Part shown: one piece after another, positions 23,847-24,270 of the stretch
Numbering within the stretch: the first letter of the stretch is position 1
Layout: every line of letters begins with the position of its first letter
Assembly (NCBI GenBank): GCA_019751935.1
Contig: JAIEMR010000054.1
Location: 1 to 24,270, forward strand
Source: Alphaproteobacteria bacterium
GTDB taxonomy: Bacteria > Pseudomonadota > Alphaproteobacteria > Paracaedibacterales > CAIULA01
DNA: 24,270 nt
Direction of reading: 5' to 3'
Made by a program: the position numbers and the translations under genes
Notes under the pieces: model-generated
Told to the model about the DNA's origin: nothing
Database searches by the model: none
Seen by the model: only the letters and a program-made list of their open reading frames with translations

Positions 23847-23950
23847 ATAAACGCTATTGACGATTCTATTTTCCTGGATTATTCATTAACTAAGCTTAGT
23901 TTAAAGCTAAGTTATGTATTAATTAATTTATTTGATTTTAGGAGTTATCC

Positions 23951-24244
23951 ATGAAGAAATTCGCGTTTGCAGTTGCTGCAACTCTCGCTTTTAGCGCTGC
24001 ACAAGCAGCTACTAATCCACCAGCTGCACCAGCAGCACCAGCAGCTAACAATCTTCCTAACCCAACAGCTGTTTTGAAAACGGCTGAATCAGCTGTTAAG
24101 AGTGTAAATGCAGCTACTCCAGCAGCAGTTCCAGCTACTCCAGCAGCAGTTCCAACTACTCCTGCAGCAGTTCCAGCTACTCCAGCAGCAGTTCCAACTA
24201 CTCCTGCAGCAGTTCCTGCTCCAACTGCTCCAGCAGCTCACTAA
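23951..24244 (+). CDS. Small secreted Ala/Pro repeat protein
   Basis: GGAG at 23941-23944 precedes the ATG by six bases. The 97-residue product has a signal peptide (about 1-19, cleavage after AQA). The mature part is Ala/Pro-rich, with a short helical stretch (about 38-53) and five heptads of [AT]TPAAVP near the C-terminus. It has no cysteine and no recognisable domain. Such low-complexity exported proteins may be envelope spacers or adhesion-type surface proteins, but there is no direct evidence. An AGGAGGG just before the window end may be the ribosome-binding site of a following gene. Confidence 0.8.
   Translation: MKKFAFAVAATLAFSAAQAATNPPAAPAAPAANNLPNPTAVLKTAESAVKSVNAATPAAVPATPAAVPTTPAAVPATPAAVPTTPAAVPAPTAPAAH
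24113..24217 (+). repeat. Five tandem 21-bp coding repeats
   Basis: Five in-frame units of 21 bp encode ATPAAVP or TTPAAVP. Units two to five form two copies of a 42-bp higher-order unit in which the first Pro codon alternates CCA and CCT and the first residue alternates Ala and Thr. The 42-bp periodicity suggests a later duplication. Confidence 0.9.
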
Positions 24245-24270
24245 GTTTTTGAGTTTGAGTATCAGGAGGG

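Overview
The window looks like a piece of an AT-rich alphaproteobacterial chromosome, probably from a host-associated lineage such as the Holosporales or their relatives. The evidence is a ChpT-type phosphotransferase (CckA-ChpT-CtrA pathway), the glyA-nrdR pair, an alphaproteobacterial DksA lacking most zinc-finger cysteines, the SRP RNA-dnaX-ebfC block, CcmB, and many intergenic palindromic repeats. The exact lineage is inference.

Region 1 (1-6570) is accessory. It holds four paralogous secreted proteins of a family I do not recognise: a C-terminal part at 2-769, then genes starting at 1980, 3587 and 4822. They share an N-terminal repeat domain, a coiled middle and, in three cases, a short C-terminal motif. 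The fourth gene carries two copies of the N-terminal domain. Its 3' end is frameshifted, and the lost tail is still readable up to an intact terminator. Interspersed are a tRNA-Cys, a solo GIY-YIG nuclease gene enclosed by a symmetric set of palindromic repeats, and at least twelve repeat arms. The stems of these arms show compensatory changes. One pair lies between a stop codon and that gene's terminator, as expected for an insertion.

Region 2 (6594-13689) is core: a TrmN6-like tRNA methyltransferase divergent from a polyprenyl diphosphate synthase; a TamA-like outer-membrane protein; tRNA-Thr running directly into glyA and nrdR; a second, unrelated palindromic element; ChpT; and phosphoheptose isomerase GmhA. 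Envelope functions recur here (quinone or carrier isoprenoid, outer-membrane assembly, LPS heptose).

Region 3 (13690-14311) has no gene but contains a GC-rich stretch with at least five consecutive hairpins, a candidate structured RNA that I could not assign.

Region 4 (14312-19040) holds aroC-ccmB (ATGA overlap), a class II aldolase/adducin-like protein, DprA, a SixA-like phosphatase and DksA. Region 5 (19041-20288) holds one unrecognised protein with a possible cysteine-protease-like C-terminus. Region 6 (20366-24270) holds SRP RNA, dnaX and ebfC, then an MFS transporter where recR is often found, and a small secreted Ala/Pro protein built on five 21-bp repeats.
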